A stretch of 64,000 bases of DNA from Pseudomonas sp. JQ170C (GCF_035581345.1 NZ_CP141608.1:248001-312000), one strand, 5' to 3'. Positions 27,819 through 37,625 are shown, counted from the stretch's first letter. Made by a program: numbers and translations. The notes: generated by a model not told the origin, from the letters alone.

Positions 27819-28538
27819 TTGCGTCCAGGGTGCCTTGCGCGGGCTTTCGAGCTGGGCCAGGTAGTCGCTGCCACCCAGCTGGCGCATTTGCTGGCGAATC
27901 CAGCCGGCGCGCCGAGCTACATAGCTGCTGGGACGGCTGGCGCTCCAGTTCAGCGGGCTGGGCAGCACGGCCGCCAGCAGGCTGGCCTGCTGGCGGCTCA
28001 GGCGGCGGGCATCGACACCAAAATGATGCTGCGCCGCCGCCTGGGCACCAAATACCCCTTCGCCCCATTCGGCACTGTTGAGGTAGACCTCAAGAATCCG
28101 CTCCTTGGACCACAGCAGCTCGATCAAGGCGGTGAACCAGGCCTCCAGCCCCTTGCGCAACCAGCTGCGACCTGACCAGAGAAACTGGTTCTTGGCCACT
28201 TGCTGGCTCAAGGTGCTGGCACCCCGCAACGTACCGCCACGCTCGTTGTGGGCCAGTGCGGCCTGAATGGCGTTGAAATCAAAGCCCCAGTGGTTGGCGA
28301 ACTTCTGGTCTTCCCCGGCAATCACCGCCACCTTGAGTTCATCGGAAATGTTCTCCCAGGGCTCCCAGTCGCGTTGCAGGTCAATGGGCTGGCCGTTGAA
28401 CCAGGACTCGACCTTGCGTTCGACCATCAGCGCCGTGCCCGGCGGCGGCACCCAGCGAAACACCAGTACCAGCAGTACGCTGCCAGCGGCAAACCAGAGC
28501 AGGGCGCGGGTGAGGCGACGGAAAATGGAAGACAACAT
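27816..28538 (-). CDS. mtgA: Monofunctional peptidoglycan glycosyltransferase
   Basis: Polymerises lipid II into glycan strands; a GT51 enzyme without transpeptidase domain, about 240 aa. One N-terminal membrane anchor (about 10-28, ALLWFAAGSVLLVLVFRWV). The catalytic motif AGEDQKFANHWGFD holds the general-base glutamate, followed by GASTLSQQVAKNQFLW and ERILEVYLNSAEWGEGVFG. The preferred start is ATG 28538 (MLSSIFRRLTR); ATG 28574 is an alternative. No strong ribosome site is visible at either. It lies divergent to the DUF423 gene. Confidence 0.93.
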   Translation of the reverse strand: MLSSIFRRLTRALLWFAAGSVLLVLVFRWVPPPGTALMVERKVESWFNGQPIDLQRDWEPWENISDELKVAVIAGEDQKFANHWGFDFNAIQAALAHNERGGTLRGASTLSQQVAKNQFLWSGRSWLRKGLEAWFTALIELLWSKERILEVYLNSAEWGEGVFGAQAAAQHHFGVDARRLSRQQASLLAAVLPSPLNWSASRPSSYVARRAGWIRQQMRQLGGSDYLAQLESPRKAPWTQ

Positions 28539-28607
28539 AGGTGATGGCTTGGCCGAACCGATGGAGCGGGCCATTATACAGACCCTGTGCTGACTAGGAG
28601 TCATCCC

Positions 28608-28979
28608 ATGCTTCGTAGCTTCCTGCTGCTTGCGGCGTTTTTCGGATTCACCGGCGTGGCCCTGGGTGCCTTTGCTGCCCATGGCCTCAAGGGGCGCCTG
28701 AGCAGCGAATACCTGGCCATTTTTCACACCGGCGTGACCTATCAGCTGGTCCATGCCCTGGCCCTGCTCGGCGTTGCCGTGCTGGCGACCCAGTTGCCGG
28801 GCCGCCTGGTGGGTTGGGCCGGTGGTCTGTTCGCCCTGGGGATCGTGCTGTTCTCCGGTAGCCTGTACCTGCTGACCCTCAGCGGCATCGGCAAGTTGGG
28901 CATCATCACGCCCATCGGTGGCCTGGCATTCCTCGGTGGCTGGCTGTGCCTGGGCCTTGCTGCCTGGCGCCTAGGTTGA
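28608..28979 (+). CDS. DUF423 (YgdD-type) small membrane protein
   Basis: 123 aa integral membrane protein with four predicted helices (about 4-24, 40-60, 67-87, 93-118). Conserved features: GAFAAHGLKGRL near the N-terminus, FHTGVTYQLVHALALL and LFSGSLYLL. The function of the family is unknown. ATG 28608 follows AGGAG; an upstream in-frame start at 28587 lacks a ribosome site. It precedes the thiSG genes but has no evident link to thiamine. Confidence 0.88.
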   Translation: MLRSFLLLAAFFGFTGVALGAFAAHGLKGRLSSEYLAIFHTGVTYQLVHALALLGVAVLATQLPGRLVGWAGGLFALGIVLFSGSLYLLTLSGIGKLGIITPIGGLAFLGGWLCLGLAAWRLG

Positions 28980-29080
28980 CCCAGCGGTCCAAATCGAGAC
29001 GAATGGCGATGCTTGGCCTTGGTCGCAGCACCTGATCGGGGCTAGAATGCGGGCCCCTAAAAATAATGGTGGCCGTGCGC

Positions 29081-29281
29081 ATGCGCATTCAATTGAACGG
29101 TGAACCCTTCGAGTTGCCCGACGGCGAAAGCGTCGAGGCCCTGCTGACCCGGCTGGACCTTGTCGGGCGCCGCGTCGCAGTAGAGCTCAACCTGGATATC
29201 GTGCCGCGTAGCCAGCACGCCGCCACGGCACTGTGCGATGGCGACCAGGTCGAAGTCGTGCATGCCATCGGCGGCGGCTAG
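29081..29281 (+). CDS. thiS: Sulfur-carrier protein ThiS
   Basis: 66 aa ubiquitin-fold protein whose C-terminal Gly-Gly is thiocarboxylated and donates sulfur for the thiazole ring of thiamine. MRIQLNGEPFEL, the central VAVELNLDIVPR and the terminal AIGGG fit the family. ATG 29081 gives the usual length; the same frame is open from ATG 29066. thiG begins 48 bp downstream, as expected. Confidence 0.94.
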   Translation: MRIQLNGEPFELPDGESVEALLTRLDLVGRRVAVELNLDIVPRSQHAATALCDGDQVEVVHAIGGG

Positions 29282-29329
29282 GGCCCCAGGATTACCTTGC
29301 AAGTCCCTCAACCTTTCAGAGGATTTCCG

Positions 29330-30124
29330 ATGAGCAACCTTCGCAGCGACAAGCCCTTCACTCTGGCCGGCCGTACCTTCCAGTCGCGCCTGCTGGTCGG
29401 CACCGGCAAGTACCGTGACCTTGAAGAAACCCGCCTGGCCATCGAGGCTTCGGGTGCCGAGATCGTCACCGTGGCCGTGCGTCGCACCAACATCGGCCAG
29501 AACCCGGGCGAGCCGAATCTGCTCGATGTGCTGCCGCCGGATCGCTACACCATCCTGCCGAACACCGCCGGTTGCTACGACGCGGTCGAAGCCGTGCGCA
29601 CCTGCCGCCTGGCCCGTGAGCTGCTCGACGGCCACAACCTGGTCAAGCTGGAAGTGCTGGCCGACCAGAAAACCCTGTTCCCCAACGTGATCGAAACCCT
29701 CAAGGCCGCCGAAGTGCTGGTCAAGGACGGTTTCGACGTGATGGTCTATACCAGCGACGACCCGATCATTGCCCGCCAACTGGCCGAAGCCGGTTGCATT
29801 GCCGTGATGCCGCTGGCAGGCCTGATCGGTACCGGCCTGGGCATCTGCAACCCGTACAATCTGCAGATCATCCTTGAAGAATCGAAAGTGCCTGTGCTGG
29901 TCGACGCCGGTGTCGGTACTGCATCCGATGCCACCATCGCCATGGAAATGGGCTGTGAGGCGGTGCTGATGAACTCGGCAATCGCCAACGCCCAGCAGCC
30001 GATCATGATGGCCGAAGCCATGAAACACGCCATCGTTGCCGGCCGTCTGGCCTACCTCGCCGGGCGTATGCCGAAAAAACTCTATGCCAGCGCCTCGTCG
30101 CCGCTGGATGGTCTGATCAAGTAA
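29330..30124 (+). CDS. thiG: Thiazole synthase
   Basis: Forms the thiazole phosphate moiety of thiamine from deoxyxylulose phosphate, dehydroglycine and ThiS thiocarboxylate; TIM barrel, 264 aa. [15 protein letters not shown], the Schiff-base lysine in [25 protein letters not shown] and the phosphate-binding [12 protein letters not shown], then [11 protein letters not shown], are all present. ATG 29330 follows AGAGG. Co-transcribed with thiS and probably trmB (9 bp gap). Confidence 0.97.
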   Translation: MSNLRSDKPFTLAGRTFQSRLLVGTGKYRDLEETRLAIEASGAEIVTVAVRRTNIGQNPGEPNLLDVLPPDRYTILPNTAGCYDAVEAVRTCRLARELLDGHNLVKLEVLADQKTLFPNVIETLKAAEVLVKDGFDVMVYTSDDPIIARQLAEAGCIAVMPLAGLIGTGLGICNPYNLQIILEESKVPVLVDAGVGTASDATIAMEMGCEAVLMNSAIANAQQPIMMAEAMKHAIVAGRLAYLAGRMPKKLYASASSPLDGLIK

Positions 30125-30133
30125 GAGCCCCTG

Positions 30134-30856
30134 ATGACTGAATCGCAAGAAACGCCGATCTCCCCCGAAGGCGAAGAGCGCCAACACCGCCGCATCAAGA
30201 GTTTCGTGATGCGCGCCGGGCGCATGACCGAAGGCCAGCAACGTGGCCTGGAGCAGGGTGGGCCGCTGTTCATCCTGCCGCTGGCCGAGAGCCCGGTGGA
30301 CTACGACCAGGTATTCGGCCGTTCGGCGCCGCGCACCCTGGAGATCGGTTTCGGCATGGGCCATTCCCTGCTGGAAATGGCCGCTGCCGCGCCTGATCAA
30401 GACTTCATCGGTGTCGAAGTACACCGTCCGGGTGTGGGCGCGCTGCTCAACGGCGTACTGACCCAGGGCCTGAAGAACCTGCGGGTGTATGACTGCGATG
30501 CCATCGAAGTACTGAACAAGTGCGTGGCCGACAACAGCCTCGATCGCCTGATGCTGTTCTTCCCCGACCCATGGCACAAGAGCCGTCACCACAAGCGTCG
30601 TATCGTGCAGCCGGAGTTCGCTGAGCTGGTGCGCAGCAAGCTGAAGGTGGGCGGTGTGTTCCATATGGCCACCGACTGGGAGCCCTATGCCGAATACATG
30701 CTGGAGGTGATGAATGTCGCCCCGGGTTATCGCAACCTGGCAGCCGACGGCAAGTGCGTGGAGCGCCCGGCCGAGCGCCCGATCACCAAGTTCGAGCGCC
30801 GCGGCGAGCGACTTGGGCATGGGGTGTGGGATTTGAAGTTCGAGAAGCTGGCGTAA
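30134..30856 (+). CDS. trmB: tRNA (guanine46-N7)-methyltransferase
   Basis: SAM-dependent enzyme forming m7G46 in the tRNA variable loop, 240 aa. [15 protein letters not shown] is the SAM motif, [12 protein letters not shown] follows, and [19 protein letters not shown] is the strongly conserved catalytic/tRNA-binding segment, with [11 protein letters not shown] near the end. It starts 9 bp after thiG and ends at a REP pair. Confidence 0.97.
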   Translation: MTESQETPISPEGEERQHRRIKSFVMRAGRMTEGQQRGLEQGGPLFILPLAESPVDYDQVFGRSAPRTLEIGFGMGHSLLEMAAAAPDQDFIGVEVHRPGVGALLNGVLTQGLKNLRVYDCDAIEVLNKCVADNSLDRLMLFFPDPWHKSRHHKRRIVQPEFAELVRSKLKVGGVFHMATDWEPYAEYMLEVMNVAPGYRNLAADGKCVERPAERPITKFERRGERLGHGVWDLKFEKLA

Positions 30857-30864
30857 GTTGAACT

Positions 30865-30912
30865 GATCGCGGGGCAAGCCCGCTCCCATTGGAGCGGGCT
30901 TGCCCCGCGATC
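30865..30912. repeat. REP inverted pair after trmB
   Basis: Near-perfect 22-bp inverted repeat: GATCGCGGGGCAAGCCCGCT then AGCGGGCTTGCCCCGCGATC with a short loop, between convergent trmB and the DUF3392 gene. The long stem may serve as transcription barrier and exonuclease block. Confidence 0.85.
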
Positions 30913-30921
30913 TTTTCAGCT

Positions 30922-31245
30922 TCAGCGCCGATCAGCTACAACGCCAATCAGCACCAGCACGATCAGCAATACCGGCGCCAACGCATAGTTGTTGAACTGC
31001 GCCAGACCGCGCACCACCCAGGGCGTGGCATAGATCAACGCGGCGCCACTGCCGATCATCACCAGCACAGCCATGAACGGCACACGCAAGGCGCCTGCCA
31101 GGCCGCCCAGGCGCTGTTCTACCCAGCCTTTGATGTCGGTGCCAAACAGCACCAGCAAGCAGCCTACAAGCGCCAGTGAGATCTCCGACAAGTTGCTGCG
31201 ACTCCAGCGGGAAACGGTCGAGAGCAGGTCGAGTACCAGGTCCAT
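30922..31245 (-). CDS. DUF3392 membrane protein
   Basis: 107 aa with three predicted transmembrane helices (about 22-40, 56-75, 86-104) and a short charged segment RWSRSNLSEISLALVGC near the N-terminus. Function is unknown. ATG 31245 is preceded by AAGGA; a TTG two codons earlier overlaps that site. It is the last gene of the minus-strand run hemW-DUF3392, 9 bp after the hemW stop. Confidence 0.8.
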   Translation of the reverse strand: MDLVLDLLSTVSRWSRSNLSEISLALVGCLLVLFGTDIKGWVEQRLGGLAGALRVPFMAVLVMIGSGAALIYATPWVVRGLAQFNNYALAPVLLIVLVLIGVVADRR

Positions 31246-31254
31246 TCGCAATCC

Positions 31255-32469
31255 TTAGGTCAAGAAATACTGCAGCAGGTCGTTGAGGAACAACTGGCCT
31301 CGCGGGGTGGCGACCAGTCGCGTCGTTTCGACCTGCAATAAGCCTTTTTGTTCGGCCTCGCGCCGTGCGGCAGTGAGTTGCTCCAGCGCCAGTCCTGTGC
31401 GCTGGCTGAACAGCTCGACGTCCACGCCCTGGGTCAGGCGCAGGGCGTTCATCAGGAACTCGAACGGCAGTTCGTCCACTGGCAACAGCTTCTCGCCTGC
31501 CTTGAAAGCCTTGGCCGGGTTCAGGTAGTCCTTCGGCAGGCGGGTCTTCCAGGTGCGCAGGATGCGTCCGTCCGGATGGCTGAGCTTGCCATGGGCGCCG
31601 GCACCGATGCCGATGAAATCGCCGAAACTCCAGTAGTTGAGGTTGTGCCGGGCCGCCCGGCCGGGCTGGGCGTAGGCCGAGACTTCGTACTGGCTGTAGC
31701 CGTTGCTGGCCAGCAGGGCCTGGCCGGCTTCCTGGATGTCCCAGAGGATATCGTCTTCAGGGAGCAGTGGTGGCTGGTTCCAGAACACAGTGTTCGGTTC
31801 CAGGGTCAACTGGTACCAGGACAGGTGCGTAGGCGCTAGCGCGATGGCCTGGCGCAGGTCGCCCAGGGCGTCGTCCAGGGATTGGTCGGGCAGGCCGTGC
31901 ATCAGGTCCAGGTTGAAGTTGTCGAAGCCGGCGTTGCGCGCCATGTCGGCAGCGCGAATGGCTTCGTCACCATTGTGGATGCGCCCAAGCGCTTCGAGCT
32001 TGGCCTGCTGGAAGCTCTGGATGCCGATCGACAGCCTGTTGATGCCCAGCTGCCGATAGGCCTTGAACTTCTCCTGCTCGAACGTCCCGGGGTTGGCTTC
32101 CAGGGTGATTTCGATATCGCTGGCGAACGGAATGCGTTGTTCCACGCCCGCCAGCAAGCGGCCCAGGGCGCGGGCGCTGAACAGGCTGGGGGTGCCGCCA
32201 CCGAAGAAGATCGAGCTGATCGGGCGGCCGTACACCGCGCCCAGTTCCTGGTCGAGGTCGGCCAGCAGCGCATCGACGTAGGCCTCTTCAGGCAACTCTG
32301 GCGTTGCGGCGTGGGAGTTGAAGTCGCAATACGGACACTTGCGCACGCACCAGGGGATGTGGATGTACAGCGCCAGGGGCGGCAGCTGCGGCAAGGCCGC
32401 CCGTGGTGTTTGGGAAGTAAAGCCAGCCTCGCCCAGATGCAGTGGCTGTGCCGGCGAACGATCGGTCAT
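31255..32469 (-). CDS. hemW: Radical SAM protein HemW (heme chaperone; formerly coproporphyrinogen III oxidase-like)
   Basis: 404 aa. The radical SAM cluster motif [13 protein letters not shown] follows [40 protein letters not shown] and DLMHGLPDQ are typical of the HemN/HemW family. The product lacks the N-terminal CxxxCxxCxC plus extra tail of true HemN, supporting HemW, which binds and delivers heme. The start at 32469 ([12 protein letters not shown]) overlaps the rdgB stop by 4 bp; upstream in-frame sequence lies inside rdgB. Confidence 0.92.
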   Translation of the reverse strand: MTDRSPAQPLHLGEAGFTSQTPRAALPQLPPLALYIHIPWCVRKCPYCDFNSHAATPELPEEAYVDALLADLDQELGAVYGRPISSIFFGGGTPSLFSARALGRLLAGVEQRIPFASDIEITLEANPGTFEQEKFKAYRQLGINRLSIGIQSFQQAKLEALGRIHNGDEAIRAADMARNAGFDNFNLDLMHGLPDQSLDDALGDLRQAIALAPTHLSWYQLTLEPNTVFWNQPPLLPEDDILWDIQEAGQALLASNGYSQYEVSAYAQPGRAARHNLNYWSFGDFIGIGAGAHGKLSHPDGRILRTWKTRLPKDYLNPAKAFKAGEKLLPVDELPFEFLMNALRLTQGVDVELFSQRTGLALEQLTAARREAEQKGLLQVETTRLVATPRGQLFLNDLLQYFLT

Positions 32470-33062
32470 GCCAGGCCCAGACGTTGACGCAGCAGGCTCA
32501 TGGCACGGGCACGGTGGCTGATCTGGTTCTTGTCGGCAGGGCTGAGTTCGGCGCTGGAGCAGTCGCGCTCCGGTACCCAGAACAGGGGATCGTAGCCGAA
32601 GCCGTGTTCGCCACTGGCCTGGGTCAGGATACGGCCGTGCCACAGCCCTTCGCAGAGAATCGGCAGCGGGTCGTCGGCATGGCGCACCAGGGCCAGGACG
32701 CAGACGAACTGGGCGCCGCGCTCGGCCTCGGGTACATCCTTGAGGGCTTCGAGCAGCTTGGCGTTGTTGGCCGCGTCGCCCTGGCCATCGGCGTAGCGCG
32801 CCGAGTAGATACCCGGTGCGCCGCCGAGGAAGTCCACTGCCAGGCCCGAATCGTCGGCCAGCGCCGGCAGGCCGGAGATGCGCGCAGCATTGCGCGCCTT
32901 GAGGATGGCGTTCTCGACGAACGACAGGCCGGTCTCGTCCGGCTCTACGCTGCTGAATTCGCCGATGGAGCGCAGTTGCACGGTGTCACCGAGCATGGCC
33001 TGCAATTCCTTGAGTTTGCCAGCGTTGTGGCTGGCCAATACGAGTTGCTGGAAAGTCATCAT
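32466..33062 (-). CDS. rdgB: XTP/dITP pyrophosphatase (Ham1 family)
   Basis: House-cleaning enzyme hydrolysing dITP and XTP, 198 aa. [18 protein letters not shown] at the N-terminus, [24 protein letters not shown] (cited by key residues D-D-S-G-L) and [12 protein letters not shown] are diagnostic, and SHRARAM lies at the C-terminus. Overlaps by 4 bp with both the upstream DUF4426 gene and the downstream hemW. Confidence 0.95.
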   Translation of the reverse strand: MMTFQQLVLASHNAGKLKELQAMLGDTVQLRSIGEFSSVEPDETGLSFVENAILKARNAARISGLPALADDSGLAVDFLGGAPGIYSARYADGQGDAANNAKLLEALKDVPEAERGAQFVCVLALVRHADDPLPILCEGLWHGRILTQASGEHGFGYDPLFWVPERDCSSAELSPADKNQISHRARAMSLLRQRLGLA

Positions 33063-33493
33063 TCGCCTGGGAAAAGCTCTTGGTTGAAGCTGATGGTCTC
33101 GGTCTTGCCATCAATGCCAACGTTAATGGTGAAAGTACGGGTTTCCTGTTGTTCAACAGGGTACTGGGCGATGTAGTAGATCGCACCTTGCTCGGTGATC
33201 TGCTTGAACTTCAGCGGGACCGAAGCGCTGGTCAGGTCCTTGACGGTGCCGTTGACCTGGGTAACCACGGGCTTGCCGGCCTTGATTACCGACACGTTGA
33301 TCACGCCCTGGTTCTTGCTGCGGATCAGTTCGGCGGCCTTGGCGGTGTCCGGTTGCAGGAAGGTGGAGATGAAGGTGCTGTAGTGCACCGTCGTGTCCCC
33401 GAAGACTTCCTTGCGTTCACCCTTGATGGCATCGGCAGCAACTGCCGATGCGCTCAGGCAGGCAACCAGTAAAAAGCTCAACAAGCGGCGCAT
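33059..33493 (-). CDS. DUF4426 secreted protein
   Basis: 144 aa with a signal peptide (about 1-19, [19 protein letters not shown]). The mature part has beta-rich sequence, for example [37 protein letters not shown] and [12 protein letters not shown]. The family's role is unknown; it is regularly found beside metW and rdgB in Pseudomonas. ATG 33493 follows GAGGAG. It is 22 bp from metW and overlaps rdgB by 4 bp. Confidence 0.85.
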   Translation of the reverse strand: MRRLLSFLLVACLSASAVAADAIKGERKEVFGDTTVHYSTFISTFLQPDTAKAAELIRSKNQGVINVSVIKAGKPVVTQVNGTVKDLTSASVPLKFKQITEQGAIYYIAQYPVEQQETRTFTINVGIDGKTETISFNQELFPGE

Positions 33494-33515
33494 GTTCGTT
33501 CTCCTCAGCTGATGG

Positions 33516-34136
33516 TTAGACAGCGACCTTGTGTTCCAGAAGGCCGGGGCTGCTGACACGGTAAATGCCGATCTCCCCTAGAAGATTAGGCCATAGCCTG
33601 CTCGCCCACCCGTGGCGGTGCAAGTGGTCGACCGCCAGGCGGTCAAGTACCTGGGCGCGACGCTCGCTGCACAGCGCCTCAAAGTCTTCAAAGGTGCAGA
33701 AGTGGATGTTCGGCGTGTTGTACCAGGTATACGGCATGAAGTCGGAAACCGGCATGCGACCTTTGGTCGCCAGGTACCAGCGGCACCGCCAGTGGCCAAA
33801 ATTGGGGAAGGTGATGATGCACTGGCGACCTACGCGCAGCATTTCGTCGAGGATCCGGTCAGGGTACTCCACGGCCTGCAGGGCCTGGGTCATGACCACC
33901 ACGTCGAAACTGTTGCTGGCGAAATTGCCCAGGCCCTTGTCCAGGTCCTGCTCGATCACGTTGACGCCCTTGGCCACGCACTGGGCAATGTTGTCGGGGT
34001 CGATCTCCAGGCCGTAGCCGGCAACCTGCTTGTTGTCGCGCAGTGAAGCCAGCAGCTCGCCGGTACCACAACCGAGGTCGAGTACCCGGCTCCCGGCGGG
34101 GATCCAGTCTTGGATGATTTCCAGGTCGGCTCTCAT
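33516..34136 (-). CDS. metW: Methionine biosynthesis protein MetW
   Basis: 206 aa methyltransferase-fold protein that works with MetX in the homoserine acylation step; its exact action is not settled. VLDLGCGTGELLASL is the SAM-type loop, followed by NVIEQDLDKGLGNF, MTQALQAVEYPDRILDEMLR, ITFPNFGHWRCR and PYTWYNTPNIHFCTFEDFE. It starts 7 bp after metX on the same strand. Confidence 0.95.
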   Translation of the reverse strand: MRADLEIIQDWIPAGSRVLDLGCGTGELLASLRDNKQVAGYGLEIDPDNIAQCVAKGVNVIEQDLDKGLGNFASNSFDVVVMTQALQAVEYPDRILDEMLRVGRQCIITFPNFGHWRCRWYLATKGRMPVSDFMPYTWYNTPNIHFCTFEDFEALCSERRAQVLDRLAVDHLHRHGWASRLWPNLLGEIGIYRVSSPGLLEHKVAV

Positions 34137-34143
34137 AGGGTCC

Positions 34144-35283
34144 TCAGCAGACGATGCGGTTCATGTAGTTCGTGAAACCCGTGATGTAGCGCGGGGTCGG
34201 GATCAGGAAGGCATCGTGGCCATAGGGCGAGTCGATATCCAGGTAGCAGACATTCTTGCGCGCGGCGATCAGGGCATCGACGATCTCCCGCGAACGTGCC
34301 GGCGAAAAGCGCCAGTCGGTGGTGAACGACATCACGCAGTAGTCCGCCGTGACGTTGGCCAGGGTCGCGGCCAGGTCACCACCGTGGGCGGCGGCCGGGT
34401 CGAAGTAGTCCAGGGCCTTGGTCATCAGCAGGTAGGTGTTGGCATCGAAACGTCCGGAGAACTCCTCGCCCTGGTAACGCAGGTAGCTTTCGACCTGGAA
34501 CTCGACGCTGTGGAAGTCGTAGTTGAGCTTGTCGCTCTTGAGCTCGCGGCCGAATTTCTCGCCCATGGAGTCATCGGACAGGTAGGTGATGTGCCCGACC
34601 ATGCGCGCCAGCATCAGGCCGCGCTTGGGAATCACGCCGCGGTCCTGGAATGAGCCGCCATGAAACTCAGGGTCGGTAAGGATGGCCTGGCGGGCCACCT
34701 CGTTGAAGGCGATGTTCTGTGCCGAGAGCTTGGGTGCCGAGGCGATGTCCAGGCAATGGCGCACGCGATCCGGGTAGGTGATGGTCCATTGCAGTGCCTG
34801 CATGCCCCCCAGGCTGCCACCGACCACGGCGGCCCACTGCTGGATGCCCAGGCGATCGGCCAGGCGGGCCTGGCTGTGCACCCAGTCTTCGACGGTCAGC
34901 ACCGGGAAGTCGGCGCCGTAAGGCTTGCCGGTGACCGGGTTGACGCTGCTGGGGCCGGTGCTGCCGTTGCAGCCGCCAAGGTTGTTCAGGCTGACCACGA
35001 AGAAGCGGTTGGTATCGATCGGCTTGCCTGGGCCGATGCAGCTGTCCCACCAACCCGGCTTGCGGTCGTTGGGGCTGTGGTAGCCCGCCGCATGGTGGTG
35101 ACCGGACAACGCATGGCAGATCAGCACGGCGTTGCTGGCCGAGCTGTTGAGCGTACCGTAGGTTTCGTAGATCAGTTCATAGGATGCCAGCGAGCGGCCG
35201 CAGGCCAGTGCCAGGGGCTCGTTGAACTGCGCCAGTTGCGGTGTTACCAGACCGACCGAATCTTCGGGAAAGACAGTGGACAT
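34144..35283 (-). CDS. metX: Homoserine O-acyltransferase MetX (succinyl-type expected)
   Basis: First committed enzyme of methionine synthesis, 379 aa, alpha/beta hydrolase fold. [26 protein letters not shown] and [12 protein letters not shown] are hallmarks. The nucleophile elbow [10 protein letters not shown] holds the catalytic Ser, with Asp in [15 protein letters not shown] and His in SPYGHDAFL. Family knowledge: Pseudomonas MetX enzymes of this kind have been assigned as O-succinyltransferases (metXS), so the acetyl name may be wrong. ATG 35283. Operon with metW. Confidence 0.94.
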   Translation of the reverse strand: MSTVFPEDSVGLVTPQLAQFNEPLALACGRSLASYELIYETYGTLNSSASNAVLICHALSGHHHAAGYHSPNDRKPGWWDSCIGPGKPIDTNRFFVVSLNNLGGCNGSTGPSSVNPVTGKPYGADFPVLTVEDWVHSQARLADRLGIQQWAAVVGGSLGGMQALQWTITYPDRVRHCLDIASAPKLSAQNIAFNEVARQAILTDPEFHGGSFQDRGVIPKRGLMLARMVGHITYLSDDSMGEKFGRELKSDKLNYDFHSVEFQVESYLRYQGEEFSGRFDANTYLLMTKALDYFDPAAAHGGDLAATLANVTADYCVMSFTTDWRFSPARSREIVDALIAARKNVCYLDIDSPYGHDAFLIPTPRYITGFTNYMNRIVC

Positions 35284-35348
35284 CGACCCTGCTCACGCTT
35301 AAATGAGGCGTAAGTCTAAAGACCACTGATGAGTGCGGCAAGGAAAGC

Positions 35349-35403
35349 ATCGCGGGGCAAGTCCGCTCCTACAAACCCTGCAGGAGCGGGGCTTGCCCCG
35401 CGA
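35349..35403. repeat. REP inverted pair between yggT and metX
   Basis: ATCGCGGGGCAAGTCCGCTC and its inverted partner GGAGCGGGGCTTGCCCCGCG, separated by about 15 bp. It sits between two co-directional genes and so may partly insulate the metX operon from yggT transcription. Confidence 0.8.
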
Positions 35404-35414
35404 AGCATTCAGCA

Positions 35415-36005
35415 TCAAACCAGCAGGCGCAGCATCTCCGGCATACCGGTCATGGCCGCCAGGTTGTTGATCACCAGCATGTCGATCAGCTTGAGTGCCA
35501 TGAATGCCAGGATCGGCGAAATGTCCAGGCCACCCAGGTTCGGCAGGAAGCGGCGGAACGGTGCCAGGAACGGATCGCAGATCTGGTTGATCAGCTCGGC
35601 GCCCGGGTTGTGGCTGCCCGGTGCGACCCAGGAGAGAATCACGCTGATGATCAGGGCGAAGAAGAAGATCTTCAGGAACAGCGCGGTCACGCCGATGATC
35701 GACCAGATCAGCAACTGCACCGGGTTGCCGGTGGTGCCGTAGGCCAGCAGCAGCGTCAGGCCCATGATCAGCATCTGCACGATGATCGCCAGCAGCAGCG
35801 AGGACATGTCCAGGCCGAACAGGCTCGGGATGATCCGGCGCATGGGCTTGAGCAGGGGTTGGGTGGCGCGCACGGCGAATTGGCTGAGCGGGTTGTAGAA
35901 GTCGGCGCGTACCAGCTGCAGGATGAAGCGCAGCATGATGATCAGCAGGTAGAGGCTGCCCAGGGTTTGCAGGATATAGATGGCAGCGGTGTTCAATCCG
36001 ATCAT
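35415..36005 (-). CDS. YggT-family membrane protein
   Basis: 196 aa with two YggT modules, each of two transmembrane helices separated by a conserved loop: YNPLSQFAVRATQPLLKPMR in the first half and CDPFLAPFRRFLP with GGLDISPILAF in the second. Function unknown; in several bacteria the gene is linked to proC and yggS, as here. ATG 36005, 10 bp after proC. Confidence 0.9.
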   Translation of the reverse strand: MIGLNTAAIYILQTLGSLYLLIIMLRFILQLVRADFYNPLSQFAVRATQPLLKPMRRIIPSLFGLDMSSLLLAIIVQMLIMGLTLLLAYGTTGNPVQLLIWSIIGVTALFLKIFFFALIISVILSWVAPGSHNPGAELINQICDPFLAPFRRFLPNLGGLDISPILAFMALKLIDMLVINNLAAMTGMPEMLRLLV

Positions 36006-36015
36006 GTTCGGCTCC

Positions 36016-36834
36016 TTAGTTGCCCAGTTGTTCGGCCATCTCGGCCGAGCGATGCGCCGCGGCGCTCAGCGCTTTCTCCACCAGCGCTTCAAATCCATCA
36101 GCCTGGAACGACTTGATCGCCGCTTCGGTGGTGCCGGCTGGCGAGGTGACACGGCGGCGCAGTTCGGCGGCGTCGACATCGCTGCTGACGGCCATATGGG
36201 CAGCGCCCAGGGCGGTTTGCAGGGTCAGCTTGGCGGCAGTTTCCCGTGACAGGCCGAGTTTTTCGCCGGCGGCGGTCATCGCTTCGATCAGCAGGAAGAA
36301 GTACGCAGGGCCGCTGCCGGATACGGCGGTGACGGCGTCGAGCTGTTGCTCGGTGTCCAGCCACAGGGCGATGCCCACCGCCGACAGCAGCTGTTCGGCT
36401 TGCTGGCGTTGACTGGCCGAGACCTGGGCCGTGGCGTACAGGCCGCTGACACCCTGGCGCAGCAGGGCCGGGGTATTGGGCATGCAGCGCACGATCGGTT
36501 GGGCGCCGAGCCAGTTGTTCATGCTCGCGCAGGTAATGCCGGCAGCGATCGAAACCACCAGTTGCTCAGGCTTGAGGCTGGGCTTGAGGGCCTCGCACAC
36601 GGTTTTCATGGCCTGTGGCTTGACTGCCAGGACGATAACGTCGGCGCCGTCGATGGCCTGGGCGTTGTCGGCGAACATTTCGATGCCGTGCTCGGCATGG
36701 ACTTTTGCCCGTTGCTCGGCACCCGGGTCGCTGGCGCGAATCTGCGAAGCGTCCAGGCCCTGGGCGCGCAGGCCGCCGATCAGGCTGGCGGCCATGTTGC
36801 CGGCGCCGATAAAGGCAATACGAGTCTTGCTCAT
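36016..36834 (-). CDS. proC: Pyrroline-5-carboxylate reductase
   Basis: Last step of proline synthesis, NAD(P)H-dependent; 272 aa. The Rossmann motif IAFIGAGNMAASLIGGL is at the N-terminus. VILAVKPQAMKTV, RCMPNTPALL and the signature VTAVSGSGPAYFFLLIEAM are present, and the C-terminal SPAGTTEAAIKSF is typical. Placed between yggS and yggT in one minus-strand operon. Confidence 0.97.
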   Translation of the reverse strand: MSKTRIAFIGAGNMAASLIGGLRAQGLDASQIRASDPGAEQRAKVHAEHGIEMFADNAQAIDGADVIVLAVKPQAMKTVCEALKPSLKPEQLVVSIAAGITCASMNNWLGAQPIVRCMPNTPALLRQGVSGLYATAQVSASQRQQAEQLLSAVGIALWLDTEQQLDAVTAVSGSGPAYFFLLIEAMTAAGEKLGLSRETAAKLTLQTALGAAHMAVSSDVDAAELRRRVTSPAGTTEAAIKSFQADGFEALVEKALSAAAHRSAEMAEQLGN

Positions 36835-36872
36835 GTCAGGTCCTTGAAGGGAAAGGTTGAAAAAGGCATGGG

Positions 36873-37559
36873 TCAGGGCTGGCCGTAATCGCGGGCGCCA
36901 AACAGCGCCGTGCCGATACGGACCCAGGTCGCGCCCTGGGCGATGGCCGCTTCCAGGTCGTGGCTCATGCCCATGGAAAGCGTGTCCAGCCCCAGGTCCA
37001 GGCTGGCCTGCAGTTGGCGAACCTGGGCGAAGGCCGCTTCTTGTGCGGCGCGATCGTCGGTGGGCTCGGGAATCGCCATCAACCCGCGCAAACGCAGGCG
37101 CGGCAGCGCAACGATGGCGCGGGCCAGGGCCGGGAGTTCGTCCGGGGTGCAGCCGGATTTGCTGGCTTCGCCACTGACATTCACCTGCAGGCAGATGTTC
37201 AGCGGTGCCAGGCCATCGGGGCGTTGCTCGGACAGGCGTTGGGCGATTTTCAGGCGGTCCACGGAATGTACCCAGTCAAAATGCTCGGCGATTGCACGCG
37301 TCTTGTTCGACTGAATGGGGCCGATGAAGTGCCAGGTCAAGGGCAGGTCGGTCAATTCGCCCTGTTTGTTCAAGGCTTCCTGCAGGTAGTTTTCACCCAC
37401 GTCACGCACCCCGGCAGCATAGGCCTCACGCACGGCGGCGGCGGGTTTGGTCTTGCTCACTGCCAGCAGGCGGATGTCGGAAGGCTCGCGCCCGGCGGCC
37501 TGGGCGGCGGCACGGATGCGTGCGGCAAGCGTGGAAAGGTTGTCTGCTATGGTGGACAT
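36873..37559 (-). CDS. YggS-family PLP homeostasis protein
   Basis: 228 aa pyridoxal-phosphate-binding protein with an alanine-racemase-like barrel and no known catalysis. The PLP lysine is in RLLAVSKTKP (about position 36). GENYLQEALNKQ, WHFIGPIQSNKTR, INVSGEASKSG and the phosphate-binding GMSHDLEAAIAQGATWVRIG are characteristic. ATG 37559 is divergent from pilT. First gene of the yggS-proC-yggT group. Confidence 0.95.
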   Translation of the reverse strand: MSTIADNLSTLAARIRAAAQAAGREPSDIRLLAVSKTKPAAAVREAYAAGVRDVGENYLQEALNKQGELTDLPLTWHFIGPIQSNKTRAIAEHFDWVHSVDRLKIAQRLSEQRPDGLAPLNICLQVNVSGEASKSGCTPDELPALARAIVALPRLRLRGLMAIPEPTDDRAAQEAAFAQVRQLQASLDLGLDTLSMGMSHDLEAAIAQGATWVRIGTALFGARDYGQP

Positions 37560-37625
37560 TGATCGATGCCAGCGGCTCTTTGGGTCTGCGGCATTCTACC
37601 TGCTTGGCAGCCTTTGGGGAGTCTC

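Noticed and set aside
28980..29080. TPP riboswitch before thiS
   Set aside because: The 101-bp gap shows no conserved thi-box elements, and the spacing to the DUF423 stop leaves little room for the aptamer.
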